Positions 15,117 through 23,138 of a stretch of DNA of 29,385 nucleotides are shown here, piece by piece. The position numbers were made by a program, and so were the translations under genes. Positions within the stretch are counted from its first letter, which is position 1, and each line of letters opens with the position of its first letter. The notes beneath the pieces are model-generated. The model searched no databases, was not told the origin of the DNA, and saw only the letters and a list, made by a program, of their open reading frames with translations. The DNA comes from DASVWH01 sp036389715 (lineage in GTDB: Bacteria > Acidobacteriota > Blastocatellia > Pyrinomonadales > Pyrinomonadaceae): the NCBI GenBank assembly GCA_036389715.1, contig DASVWH010000129.1, forward strand, positions 1 to 29,385. The letters are read 5' to 3'.

Positions 15117-16178
15117 ATGTTGAAAAGAGGTTTTGGTAAAAAGAATCTGGTCGGGCTCGACATCGGCTCCAGTTCCATCAAAGCCGTCGAGCTGACGGGC
15201 AAGCCCGGCAGCCTTCAGCTCGTCAGCCTCGGCTATGAGAATCTTCAGAGCGATTCAATCGTTGACGGGCAGATCATGGAATTGAACGATGTCTCGAACG
15301 TCATCACAAACATTTTCCGCGAGCACCAGATCAAGACGGACCGGGTCGCGGCCGGAGTCAGCGGCCATTCCGTCATCGTCAAGAACATCGTCGTCCCGCA
15401 GATGAGCCCGGACGAACTGGAAGAATCAATCGAGTGGCACGCCGAAGAGCACATCGCTTTCGACATCGCGGACGTGAGCCTCGATTACCAGGTCACGGGC
15501 TCGACGCCCGACGCGCTGCATGTCCTGATGGCAGCCTGCAAGCGCGATAAGGTCGCCAACATCAAGCAGGCGATTCAGCTGGCCGGAAAGCAGCCCGCCA
15601 TCATAGACGTTGATGCCTTCGCCCTCCAGAACTGCTACGAAGTGAACTACGACCCGATGCCCGGACAGATCGTGGCGCTGCTCAACGTCGGCGCTTCGAC
15701 GATGAACATCAACATCCTGAACGGGACGAAGTCGGTCTTCACACGCGACGTTTCGGTCGGCGGCAACCAGTACACGGACCTTTTGCAGAAAGAGCTGGAC
15801 CTGACCTTCGAGCAGGCGGAAGCGGTCAAGCGCGGCGCGCCGCCTCCGGGCATTGAAGTTCACGGCACGGAGCCCATCCTTGAGACCGTCTCCGATATTC
15901 TCGCGCTGGAAATCTCCAAGACGATGGATTTCTATCGCGCGACCGCAGAGGACGGCGAGGGCGCTGTCCAGAAGATTCTGATTTCAGGCGGCGGCTCAAA
16001 GCTGGCGGGCCTGCCCGAGTATTTGGCCAAGCGTTTTGAGATACCCGTCGAAGTCTTCGACCCCTTCCGCCAGATCAAGGTGGATGCCAGGCGTTTCGAT
16101 CCCGATTACATGCGCGAGGTTGTGCCGGAGATGGCCATAGCCGTCGGTCTGGCCTTGAGAGGAGTTGACGTAAGATGA
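15117..16178 (+). CDS. pilM: Type IV pilus assembly ATPase-like protein PilM
   Basis: The 353-aa product is an actin/FtsA-like cytoplasmic protein. The N-terminal GLDIGSSSIKAVELTG (about 11-26) is the phosphate-1 motif of PilM. The second nucleotide loop is in NVGASTMNINILNG (about 193-206), and ISGGGSKLAGLPEYL (about 286-300) is the C-terminal adenosine-binding motif. PilM binds the cytoplasmic tail of PilN and links the PilNO inner-membrane complex to the pilus motor. Length is normal for the family. It is the first gene of the pil operon and overlaps pilN by four bases (ATGA). A GAGGAA ribosome site is present. Confidence 0.97.
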   Translation: MLKRGFGKKNLVGLDIGSSSIKAVELTGKPGSLQLVSLGYENLQSDSIVDGQIMELNDVSNVITNIFREHQIKTDRVAAGVSGHSVIVKNIVVPQMSPDELEESIEWHAEEHIAFDIADVSLDYQVTGSTPDALHVLMAACKRDKVANIKQAIQLAGKQPAIIDVDAFALQNCYEVNYDPMPGQIVALLNVGASTMNINILNGTKSVFTRDVSVGGNQYTDLLQKELDLTFEQAEAVKRGAPPPGIEVHGTEPILETVSDILALEISKTMDFYRATAEDGEGAVQKILISGGGSKLAGLPEYLAKRFEIPVEVFDPFRQIKVDARRFDPDYMREVVPEMAIAVGLALRGVDVR

Positions 16179-16876
16179 TTAAGGTCAACCTTTTAGATTC
16201 TGTCACCGACAGGGCCAAAGGTGTTGCTGCCGTCGAAGAGAGGGTGGCGAACCCGCGCATGCAGACGATGCTGCTCGCGCTGGTCGTCTTCGGCCTGCTG
16301 GCCACCGGCATGGTCTACGATTATTACAGCACGACCAGTGCGCGCGATGAGCAGCAGAAAGAGCTGGTCGAGCAGCAGCGTCTACAGGCGCAGATGCTGG
16401 CCATCAATAAAGAGCGGACCGAGCTGGAAAAGAAGATTTCGGCCGTCCAGGCTCGCATTGACGCCATCCAGAAGCTGCGCGCGTCGCAGCAGGGCCCCGG
16501 CGCTGTTCTGCGCGACATCAAGATGCAGTTCGACAGAGTGCCGAGCCTCTACCTGAAGAGCGTGGAGCAGAAGGGCACGGAGCTGGTCGTCAAGGGCATC
16601 TCGCCCGACGAGTCATCGGTCACCAGATTTGCCAAGAGCCTGGAGTTCTCCTCCGGCCTCTTCAGCAACCTGAGCATCGAGACGCAGCGGGAAACCGTCT
16701 CGGCGCAGGCTCCCGCGCCCGGCGCGGCCCCGGCCCCGCCCGCCGACCCGGACGCTCCGCAGCCCGAGGTCGTCTCCTTTACCATCAAGTGCACCTACAC
16801 GCCGTCAACGCCGACGCAGCCCGCGACGGCCACGCCCGGCGCGCCCGCACCGACGAATCAGATAGCACAGAAGTAA
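16175..16876 (+). CDS. pilN: Type IV pilus inner-membrane protein PilN
   Basis: The 233-aa product starts MIKVNLLDS, the PilN hallmark that binds PilM (INLLP-type motif). One membrane helix follows at about 30-50 (LLALVVFGLLATGMVYDYY), then a long charged coiled coil (about 54-110, with ERTELEKKISAVQARIDAI) and a ferredoxin-like periplasmic domain (about 110-180, SLYLKSVEQKGTELVVKGIS). The last ~45 residues are Ala/Pro-rich low complexity. PilN pairs with PilO to align the pilus machine between the membranes. The start overlaps the pilM stop by four bases. Confidence 0.95.
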   Translation: MIKVNLLDSVTDRAKGVAAVEERVANPRMQTMLLALVVFGLLATGMVYDYYSTTSARDEQQKELVEQQRLQAQMLAINKERTELEKKISAVQARIDAIQKLRASQQGPGAVLRDIKMQFDRVPSLYLKSVEQKGTELVVKGISPDESSVTRFAKSLEFSSGLFSNLSIETQRETVSAQAPAPGAAPAPPADPDAPQPEVVSFTIKCTYTPSTPTQPATATPGAPAPTNQIAQK

Positions 16877-16887
16877 TCTCCTCGACC

Positions 16888-16908
16888 GCCGCCCTCATTT
16901 GAGGCGGC
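16888..16908 (+). repeat. mRNA hairpin between pilN and pilO
   Basis: GCCGCCCTCA (16888-16897) and TGAGGCGGC (16900-16908) pair with a single bulged C and a 2-base loop. No U-run follows, so it is not a terminator. It may protect or separate the pilMN and pilO parts of the message. Confidence 0.45.
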
Positions 16909-16953
16909 CTCAAAGCGCCCGCTCCTGTCTCTGGTGCGGAAAGGGAATTAGTT

Positions 16954-17607
16954 GTGATGAAAATAGGAAACCTGCAAGAACTGCCCTGGTACTTACGACT
17001 GGCCATCTTCGGAGGCGTCGCGCTCGCTCTCTACGGCGGCTTCTGGTACTTCATGACCAAAGGCATGCACGAAGAGGTCGAGACGCTCAAGGGGCAGGTG
17101 GCCACGCTCAAGCAGCAGAACCTCGGCGCGCAGATTGATTCGCAGCGCCTGGCCAATTTCAAGTCTCTCTACGAAGGCAAGCAGCAGGAGTATGACGACC
17201 TCAAGGCCCTCTTGCCCGAGCAGCGCGAGCTGTCGAGCGTTTTGCAGGGCGTCCAGGACCGCGCGCACAACACGCAGCTTGTCCTGCGCAGCTTCTCGCC
17301 GAAAGAAGATTTCCAGCAGGACTTCTACAGCGGCAAGAAGATCAGCATCGGCGTGACCAGCTCGTTTACGAACCTCCGCGAGTTCTTCGAGCTGATGGCG
17401 CGCTATCAACGCATCGTCTCGATCACGAACCTGGAGATCACGCAGATTCCGAAGCAGGTCCCGGGCAAAACGATTGAGGCCAAGTTTGACCTGACCGCTT
17501 ATTACGTCTCCGCCGAATCGCTTCAGAATGCGGCGACCGGGGCAACTCCGGCTGCGCCCGCTCCTGCCGCACCGGCCACGGCCGCAGCAGCACCCGCCGC
17601 CAAATAA
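16954..17607 (+). CDS. pilO: Type IV pilus inner-membrane protein PilO
   Basis: The 217-aa product has a short cytoplasmic start (MMKIGNLQELPWYLRLA), one membrane helix (about 15-32, IFGGVALALYGGFWYF), a coiled coil (about 37-75) and a periplasmic ferredoxin-like domain. The domain contains LLPEQRELSSVLQGVQDRA, which is typical of PilO, and FTNLREFFELMARYQRIVSITNLEI. PilO forms heterodimers with PilN. The C-terminus is an Ala/Pro tail like that of PilN. The start is GTG 16954 or the adjacent ATG 16957. AAAGGGA gives 7 or 10 bases of spacing, and I keep the first with little conviction. Confidence 0.95.
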   Translation: MMKIGNLQELPWYLRLAIFGGVALALYGGFWYFMTKGMHEEVETLKGQVATLKQQNLGAQIDSQRLANFKSLYEGKQQEYDDLKALLPEQRELSSVLQGVQDRAHNTQLVLRSFSPKEDFQQDFYSGKKISIGVTSSFTNLREFFELMARYQRIVSITNLEITQIPKQVPGKTIEAKFDLTAYYVSAESLQNAATGATPAAPAPAAPATAAAAPAAK

Positions 17608-17658
17608 AAGACAACCCAAACAGCCGCCGATACTCTTCGGCTAGTTCAGGAACACACT

Positions 17659-18324
17659 ATGAAGCATTATGCACAGCTGATTCGTTACGCTCTCGTCGGC
17701 CTTTCGCTTTGCGGCACGCTCGCCATCGGCGGCGCAGTCCGCAGCGTTGCGGCCCAGGATGCGGCCAAACCGAGCGCCCCGGCGAGGCGCGGCCCGCGTG
17801 ACCCCTTCGAGATTTACAAGCCGCCCGTGAGGACCAAGAAGAGCGCCAAGACCGCGGCTGCCGCCGTGCCCGTTCCGGGCATCCAGGAGCGCATCGCCCA
17901 GTACAAAGCGCAGAAGGTCGCGGCGATGAGCGCGCAACAGCCCGCCCCTAAGCCGACGACGGCGCTGCTGCTCGGCGAGATGCAGGTGATGGGAATCTTC
18001 CGCACACCGCGCGGTTACGCCGCGATGGTCGAAGCGACGCCCATCAAGCTCTCCTACGTCATCTACCCCGGCGAGACTTTCTACGACGGCCAGCTGGTGG
18101 CCATCGAAGAAGACCGCCTGGTCTTTCGCCACGTCACCCGCTACACGGACGGACGCAGCGATAAGTCCACCGAGTACAAGCCCTTGCGCCAGCCCAACGC
18201 CGTCGCCGATTCCATGACGGCGGCCCGTGGAACGACCGGCGCAGGCAGCGCACCAGCAGCAGCACCCGCCGTCACCTCCGAGAGCGCGGACAGCAAGCCC
18301 GTGTCCTCGCCGGAAAAACAATAA
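17659..18324 (+). CDS. pilP: PilP-like pilus assembly protein
   Basis: The 221-aa product has an N-terminal signal or anchor (about 10-33, ending VAAQD, without a lipobox cysteine) and a proline-rich linker with RRGPRDPFEIYKPP (about 42-55). A C-terminal beta domain (about 100-180) contains MQVMGIFRTPRGYAAMVEA and YVIYPGETFYDGQLVAIEEDRLVF. The domain order, the DPF motif and the small C-terminal fold match PilP, which connects PilNO to the PilQ secretin. The lack of the usual lipoprotein cysteine is noted. The position between pilO and pilQ fixes the identity more than the sequence does. AGGAA lies 6 bases before the ATG. Confidence 0.85.
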   Translation: MKHYAQLIRYALVGLSLCGTLAIGGAVRSVAAQDAAKPSAPARRGPRDPFEIYKPPVRTKKSAKTAAAAVPVPGIQERIAQYKAQKVAAMSAQQPAPKPTTALLLGEMQVMGIFRTPRGYAAMVEATPIKLSYVIYPGETFYDGQLVAIEEDRLVFRHVTRYTDGRSDKSTEYKPLRQPNAVADSMTAARGTTGAGSAPAAAPAVTSESADSKPVSSPEKQ

Positions 18325-18334
18325 CCTCAGTTTC

Positions 18335-18378
18335 GGTCTGACCGGGAAGGGAGCCTGAGCCCGGCCCGGTCAAAGACC
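18335..18378 (+). repeat. Long hairpin between pilP and pilQ
   Basis: GGTCT-GACCGGG (18335-18346) pairs with CCCGGTC-AA-AGACC (18365-18378), giving 12 base pairs with a 2-base bulge. Only GTTTCCCC follows, so termination would be weak at most. It sits 11 bases after the pilP stop within a 238-base gap, the largest inside the operon. A TTGACA at 18446-18451 occurs later in the gap but lacks a matching -10. The hairpin may attenuate or stabilise the message. Confidence 0.5.
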
Positions 18379-18562
18379 GTTTCCCCTGTGCGCACGCTGA
18401 TCCAACTCTGGCAAGGGCCTGAGTCATCGTCAGGTGCGCACCAGTTTGACAATCCATCAAGGGACGATTCCGCTCTGTGCGGCGCGCGCTTTAGTAACTC
18501 TGGGAAGAATAACGAGCGTAGCGCGTGGCGGATATTGACCCGCTTCCCTTAAGGAGGGAATT

Positions 18563-20836
18563 ATGCTCTATCAGCATCACTTGTCCAGAGCCGCAGCCAA
18601 AGGAGCGCTCGTTCTCCTCTTGGTCTGCCTGCTCACAGTCTTCGCGTTCGCGGACACACGGAACGCGCCCGTCGCAACCAGCGTCAGCGCCTACACTTCC
18701 GGCAAATCAACGCTCATCACCATCTACGGCACTGCGCCGATGGCCTATTCGGTTTCGCGGCCCAACCCGCAGACGCTCCTGATCGAGTTGCCGGGCGTTG
18801 ACGGCTCGCGCCTCTCCGCCGCTTACACGGTCACTTCGCCGCTGGTTACGGGCGTGACGGTCGAGCGCGAGCACCTCGCTCACGGCGGCGACCGCGCGCG
18901 CCTGCGCGTCTCGCTGCGAGCCCCCGTCCGCGACAGGTCGCAACTGTCGAATAACAACCTGGTCTTCGAACTTTCGCCCGCCGAATACGACGCCGCGCCT
19001 GCCGCCAAATCAGCGCCGCGCGTCGAAGTCGCTTCCATCGGGTCGCTGCCTGCGGGCGCGGTCAGGGAAGCCGTCGCGGGCAACGCCGACGCCGAGACGC
19101 CTTCACCGACGCCCACGCCCGCGCGTCCGAACGTCAACATCACCCAGGCGCAGGGCACACAGCAGCCCTCGCAGGGACAGCAGTACGGCCAGGCCGGATT
19201 CGTCGGCGAGCCGATCAACCTCAACGTCGTCAACGCTGACATCCGCGACATCCTCAACTACATCACCGAGCAGTACGGCGTCAACTTTGTGATTGATAGC
19301 TCGGTCGGCGCAGTGCCCGTGACCGTCAACGTCACGGACGTTCCCTGGAACGTGGCGCTCGATGCCATCTTAAGGGCCAACCGGCTGGGCGTTGATGCGA
19401 ACGGCAATATCCTGCGCATTGCGACCATCGAGGTGCTCGCCACGGAGGCCGCCTCGCAACAGAAGATAAGTGATGCCCGGCTCGACAATTCGCCGCTGGT
19501 GACGGAGTTCATTCGTCTGAATTACGCCAGGGCCTCGGGCACGCTGGCACAGGCCGCGGGCTCGACCGGAGCCTTCGCGGGCGGCTCGACCAACCTGAGC
19601 TATTCGGGCGGAGCGGGCGGCGATGCGACGGGCGGCGGCGGCGATCAGGGGTTACTCCCGATCCTCCAGCGCAGGCTCTCGCGGCGCGGCGCGATTGAGG
19701 TCGAAGGCCGCAGTAACACGCTCATCATCACGGATGTCAGGGAGAATATCGAAGCCATCCGCCAGCTCGTCGCGATTCTGGACCAGCCCGAGCCGCAGGT
19801 CGAGATCGAGACGCGCATCGTCATCGCTTCACGCAACTTCAGCCGCGACCTCGGCGTGCAGTTGTCCGCTTCGGTCGCCAACATCGGACGCGGCGGGCTC
19901 GGGTCCTTCAGCAACCTGCCGAGCGGAACCGGAACCGGGACGGGCGGAACAGGCACGGGCAATTCGCCCACCAGACCTTTCGGCATTCCGGGCGGCCTGG
20001 CCGGAGCCGCGCAGCCCAACGGCTCACTCGGTGCAACCGCCAACACAGTCATCGGTTTGACCACCGGCATCTTCGGCACGGCACAGATCAGCGCGCTGAT
20101 TACGGCGGGCGAATCGAAGGGCCAGGCCAAGACCATCGCGACGCCGCGCGTCACGGCGCTCAACAATCGCCCGGCGCAGATCGAGAGCGGCTCGCAGATT
20201 CCGGTTCAGACCACGGGCGCGCTCGGCGTCGTCACGACGACCTTCGTCTCCGTGCCCCTGCGCCTGGCCATTACGCCGCAGATTACGGATGCGGGCACGG
20301 TCGTGCTGCGCGTCACGGTCGAGAATAATAGTATCAATACGAACATCGCGGTCGGCGGCGTCCCGGGCATCAACACCCAGCGCATGCAGTCCGAAGTGCT
20401 CGTGCCCGACGGCGGAACGACCGTCATGGGCGGCGTCCTGCTCGACAGCGAAGGCTCCAGCCAGCAGCGCACGCCGGGCGTGGCCAGCATTCCCGTCCTC
20501 GGCAATCTCTTCAAGCGCAAGCAGGTGACGCGCATCACGGACGAGATTCTGTTCTTCATCACGCCGCGCATCTATCGCCCGGATTACCAGGGCCGTCCGA
20601 CCGCCGGAACTATCAGCAACGGGACGCGCACGACGACGATTTCACAGCCCGTCCCGCTCGGCAATCCGGCGACTAATACGCCGACGCCGACCCAGCTCCA
20701 ACAGCAGCCTTCGGGGCCGCAGGGCGCTGCTCCGGGAGCCGGACAACAGAACATGACCAATCCCGTCATCCAGAATCCTGCCGGCGCTCCGTCAGGTCAA
20801 ACCGCCCGTCCGACCTCGCTCAGCGGGCGTCCGTAA
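18563..20836 (+). CDS. pilQ: Type IV pilus outer-membrane secretin PilQ
   Basis: The 757-aa product has a signal peptide (1-31), an AMIN domain (about 38-140) that binds peptidoglycan, and a polar linker. An STN/secretin N0 domain follows (about 215-290: INLNVVNADIRDILNYITEQYG and VPVTVNVTDVPWNVALDAIL), then N1/NolW (about 315-420) with a glycine-rich insert. The secretin channel follows (about 510-685), with VPDGGTTVMGGVLL and GNLFKRKQVTRITDEILFFITPRI. The final ~70 residues are a Pro/Gln/Thr-rich tail. It forms the gate through which the pilus crosses the outer membrane. AAGGAGG lies 5 bases before the ATG, the best ribosome site in the operon, which suits a multimeric protein. The roadblock gene follows 19 bases later. 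Confidence 0.97.
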   Translation: MLYQHHLSRAAAKGALVLLLVCLLTVFAFADTRNAPVATSVSAYTSGKSTLITIYGTAPMAYSVSRPNPQTLLIELPGVDGSRLSAAYTVTSPLVTGVTVEREHLAHGGDRARLRVSLRAPVRDRSQLSNNNLVFELSPAEYDAAPAAKSAPRVEVASIGSLPAGAVREAVAGNADAETPSPTPTPARPNVNITQAQGTQQPSQGQQYGQAGFVGEPINLNVVNADIRDILNYITEQYGVNFVIDSSVGAVPVTVNVTDVPWNVALDAILRANRLGVDANGNILRIATIEVLATEAASQQKISDARLDNSPLVTEFIRLNYARASGTLAQAAGSTGAFAGGSTNLSYSGGAGGDATGGGGDQGLLPILQRRLSRRGAIEVEGRSNTLIITDVRENIEAIRQLVAILDQPEPQVEIETRIVIASRNFSRDLGVQLSASVANIGRGGLGSFSNLPSGTGTGTGGTGTGNSPTRPFGIPGGLAGAAQPNGSLGATANTVIGLTTGIFGTAQISALITAGESKGQAKTIATPRVTALNNRPAQIESGSQIPVQTTGALGVVTTTFVSVPLRLAITPQITDAGTVVLRVTVENNSINTNIAVGGVPGINTQRMQSEVLVPDGGTTVMGGVLLDSEGSSQQRTPGVASIPVLGNLFKRKQVTRITDEILFFITPRIYRPDYQGRPTAGTISNGTRTTTISQPVPLGNPATNTPTPTQLQQQPSGPQGAAPGAGQQNMTNPVIQNPAGAPSGQTARPTSLSGRP

Positions 20837-20855
20837 GGAAGGAGGATCGTCTCAG

Positions 20856-21221
20856 ATGTTTAAGGAAGCACTCGAAGCGATCATGGAGAATACCGATGGC
20901 AGCATCGGCGCTCTCATCATGGGAACGGACGGCATCGCGGTTGAGAAGGTGATGGGGCCCGAGGGCAGGGATGCCAATCTGGACGTGGCCGCCGCCGAAT
21001 TCACCACGCTCGTTCGCAACGCACAGCGCACCGGGAACGACATGGCTCTCGGCGCATTACATGAGCTGGTTGTCGGGATGGAGAGCGCTGTCGTCCTGAT
21101 GCGACTCTTCAACCGCGATTACTTCATCGTCCTGGCACTCAAGCCGGACGGTAACTTCGGACGCGGACGCTTTGAGCTTCGTAAAGCGGAACTCCAACTC
21201 GCCCGCGAATTTGCAGTCTGA
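20856..21221 (+). CDS. Roadblock/LC7 domain protein (MglB-like)
   Basis: The 121-aa product is a single roadblock/LC7 domain: helix FKEALEAIMENTDGSIGALIMGTDGIAVEKV (1-32), then a long central helix AAAEFTTLVRNAQRTGNDM (about 46-64) and strands LVVGMESAVVLMRLF and YFIVLALKPDGNFGRGRFELRKA. MglB is the GAP partner of the small GTPase MglA, which controls polarity and type IV pilus-driven motility in Myxococcus. No MglA-type GTPase lies in this window. Its place at the end of the pil operon and before the terminator argues for a role in pilus control. GGAGG lies 10 bases before the ATG. Confidence 0.9.
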   Translation: MFKEALEAIMENTDGSIGALIMGTDGIAVEKVMGPEGRDANLDVAAAEFTTLVRNAQRTGNDMALGALHELVVGMESAVVLMRLFNRDYFIVLALKPDGNFGRGRFELRKAELQLAREFAV

Positions 21222-21272
21222 ACCCTGCGCGGCCCACATTCTCAGGTGTGACCGCAATGGCTTTACTTTCAA

Positions 21273-21329
21273 CTCCGGCACGAAGCCGTCAGCTTTGAGT
21301 CTGACGATTTCGTGCCGGAGCTTTTGTTT
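21273..21329 (+). terminator. Strong terminator of the pil operon
   Basis: CTCCGGCACGAA (21273-21284) pairs with TTCGTGCCGGAG (21309-21320). An inner stem CGTCAG/CTGACG (21287-21292, 21301-21306) is separated from it by a 2-by-2 internal loop. TTTTGTTT follows. The arms add up to 18 pairs, making this the clearest terminator in the window. It closes the operon 51 bases after the roadblock stop. Confidence 0.92.
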
Positions 21330-21391
21330 GTCGAAGCTGAAGGCCCGGGCGGCGGCGCTCCGCCTGCCGGGAAATTCGGGCGGGATGAAGC

Positions 21392-22150
21392 CTAGCCAGT
21401 GCCTTCCGGCATCTTCACGAAGGGCATCCCGCGCATGATGATCTTCTGGCGACGGGCGACGCGGCGCGGATTCTTGAGCGGGTTAAAGATATTGAGCGGG
21501 CTCGGAATCATCGCGGCCAGGAAGGCAGCCTCGCTCGGCTTGAGCGCCGCGGCGGGCTTGTGAAAGTAGGTCTGCGCGGCGGCCTCCGCGCCGTAGATAC
21601 CGTCGCCCCACTCGATGACGTTCAGATAAATCTCCAGTATCCGGCGCTTGGGCAGCTCGCGCTCCATGAAATAGGTGATGACGGCCTCGCGCGCTTTCCT
21701 GATGATGGACCTCTCGCTTGAGAGGTAGAGATTCTTGGCCAGCTGCTGCGTGATGGTCGAGCCGCCGCGCCTGAAGCGCGAAAAGTCCGGTATCCAGCTC
21801 GATTCATCGTTGCCAGCCTCTTTGGCGACCTCTTTCTGCCCGTCCTGCCAGGCGCGTTGGATGGCCTGGTAATCGAAGCCGTTGTGCGTCGAAAAGTTGG
21901 TGTCTTCACCGGCCAGCACGGCGCGCTGCAAGTGCGCAGAGATTCTTTCCAGCGGAACCCAGGCCTGCACACGGCGGGGCTGTTCGCCGCGCGCGGCCGC
22001 TTCCCGCGAGCGCGTCTCGATCATCGCAGTGGTCTCAGGATTCTGAGTGCGCAGCTGCGAGAGGTTCGGGAAGGTGAGATACAGGAAAAGCAGGGTCCCG
22101 ATGAGGAATCCGATAATCCCGTACAGCGTAAATTTAATGACACGCCACAT
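21392..22150 (-). CDS. mtgA: Monofunctional peptidoglycan glycosyltransferase MtgA
   Basis: The 252-aa product has one N-terminal membrane helix (about 7-27) and a complete GT51 domain. The motifs are VLAGEDTNFSTHNG (79-91, catalytic E82), RRGGSTITQQLAKNLYLS (128-144), RKAREAVITYFMERELPKRRILEIYLNVIEWGDGIYG (151-187, with E173 and E180) and KPSEAAFLAAMI. It polymerises lipid II into glycan strands at the outer face of the inner membrane. There is no transpeptidase domain, so it is MtgA rather than a class A PBP. The length suits the family. It is read toward the end of the pil operon and has its own promoter. Confidence 0.97.
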   Translation of the reverse strand: MWRVIKFTLYGIIGFLIGTLLFLYLTFPNLSQLRTQNPETTAMIETRSREAAARGEQPRRVQAWVPLERISAHLQRAVLAGEDTNFSTHNGFDYQAIQRAWQDGQKEVAKEAGNDESSWIPDFSRFRRGGSTITQQLAKNLYLSSERSIIRKAREAVITYFMERELPKRRILEIYLNVIEWGDGIYGAEAAAQTYFHKPAAALKPSEAAFLAAMIPSPLNIFNPLKNPRRVARRQKIIMRGMPFVKMPEGTG

Positions 22151-22238
22151 CTTACTTCGTCACTACGGCACGGCGCAGGGCCGCCCCCGGCACTCTCCTG
22201 GGCTGATGGATAGACGAGCTTCATCATGGAAGCCCCTT

Positions 22239-22267
22239 ATTATATGAATCGGGAAAGAAGCCTTCAA
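22239..22267 (-). promoter_or_regulatory. Promoter of mtgA
   Basis: On the minus strand TTGAAG (22262-22267), a 17-base spacer and the perfect TATAAT (22239-22244) place a start near 22232, about 80 bases before the mtgA ATG. The -35 box lies inside the terminator stem of the upstream transport operon. Confidence 0.6.
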
Positions 22268-22293
22268 GCAACAATCCCCTGAAGGCTGGCTTC
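22249..22293 (-). terminator. Terminator of the dpp/ABC transport operon
   Basis: On the minus strand GCCTTCA (22280-22286) pairs with TGAAGGC (22260-22266), with partial extension by the flanking GAAGCC/GGCTTC, and then TTCTTTCCC follows. It lies about 25 bases past the stop of the last transport gene. Confidence 0.5.
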
Positions 22294-22317
22294 GCGTGCC
22301 CGGCCGGATAGATTTTA

Positions 22318-23136
22318 TCAATATTGAATCAGGCTTCCTTCGCGCTTGGCGCGGCGCACGGCGCGGCCGAAGACCCAGAGTGAGAAGGGAAGAAGAATGA
22401 GCAGAAAGATGAAGAGGGTCGTCAGCGGTTCATGCACCTCCGCGAGCCCCTGACCTTCGATCAGGACGCGGCGGATGCCGTCGAGCCCGTAGGTCGGCGG
22501 CAGGATGCGCGAGATGCTGCTAAAGCCTTTGCCGAGCAGCTGGGTCGGAAAGAAGACGCCGGAGAAAAGCGCCGAGCCCGTGCCGAGCAGTATCCCGAAT
22601 GGGTCGCCGCGCTTGAAGACCATCGCGAAGCTGGCCGACAGTATCCCTATGCAGGCCAGTACGAGCGTCGTCAGGACCAGAAAGACGAGCGCCAGCAGGA
22701 AGTTTCCCCGGAAGTGAACGTTGAAGAAGAGCCACCCGAAAAACAGGTAGAGAAACGAATTGAAGGTCGCCTGGACAAAGTCCCAGGCCGAGCTGGCGAC
22801 GACCACCGTCGGGACGTTGATGGGCGAGAGCAGCACGCTTTCGAGCGTTCCCTGAACCTGCTCGGAGCGAATGGCGTTGGCCAGGCTCGAAAAGCCCGTC
22901 ATGAAATAGTTGAGGACGGCGAGCCCCGTAATCCAGGCCGCCAGCGGGTCGCGCCATTGCGAAAAGGGCGTCTCGCTTCCCGTAAAGATTTTCGAGACGA
23001 AGAAGAAGGTCGTGACGATCAGCAGGATGGTCAGCGCCCGCAGAAAAAATTCGAGCCGGTAGCTGATGGCCAGTTGGAAATCGCGCGCGATGAAAGCACG
23101 CACGCGGCGCAGCAGCAGTATGACAGAGTTCAGCAC
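22318..23136 (-). CDS. ABC-2 type transporter permease
   Basis: The 272-aa product has six hydrophobic segments. The first (about 30-47, with LLIVTTFFFVSKIF) follows a cytoplasmic start rich in arginine. Others lie near 65-85, 105-135, 145-170, 178-195 and 240-262. The pre-helix YRLEFFLRAL and the last third with RILPPTYGLDGIRRVLIEG fit the ABC-2 membrane family (NatB/drug or polysaccharide exporters). It starts with GTG only two bases after the ATPase stop, so the two are translationally coupled and form one exporter. The cargo is unknown. It is the last gene of the operon. Confidence 0.9.
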   Translation of the reverse strand: MLNSVILLLRRVRAFIARDFQLAISYRLEFFLRALTILLIVTTFFFVSKIFTGSETPFSQWRDPLAAWITGLAVLNYFMTGFSSLANAIRSEQVQGTLESVLLSPINVPTVVVASSAWDFVQATFNSFLYLFFGWLFFNVHFRGNFLLALVFLVLTTLVLACIGILSASFAMVFKRGDPFGILLGTGSALFSGVFFPTQLLGKGFSSISRILPPTYGLDGIRRVLIEGQGLAEVHEPLTTLFIFLLILLPFSLWVFGRAVRRAKREGSLIQY

Positions 23137-23138
23137 TG

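Noticed and set aside
14815..15123. 102-codon open frame from GTG 14815 that overlaps the start of pilM
   Set aside because: The translation is Ser/Arg-rich and of low quality, and the GGAAG-like site is weak. It lies in a leader region. I kept it only as a possible leader frame in a finding.
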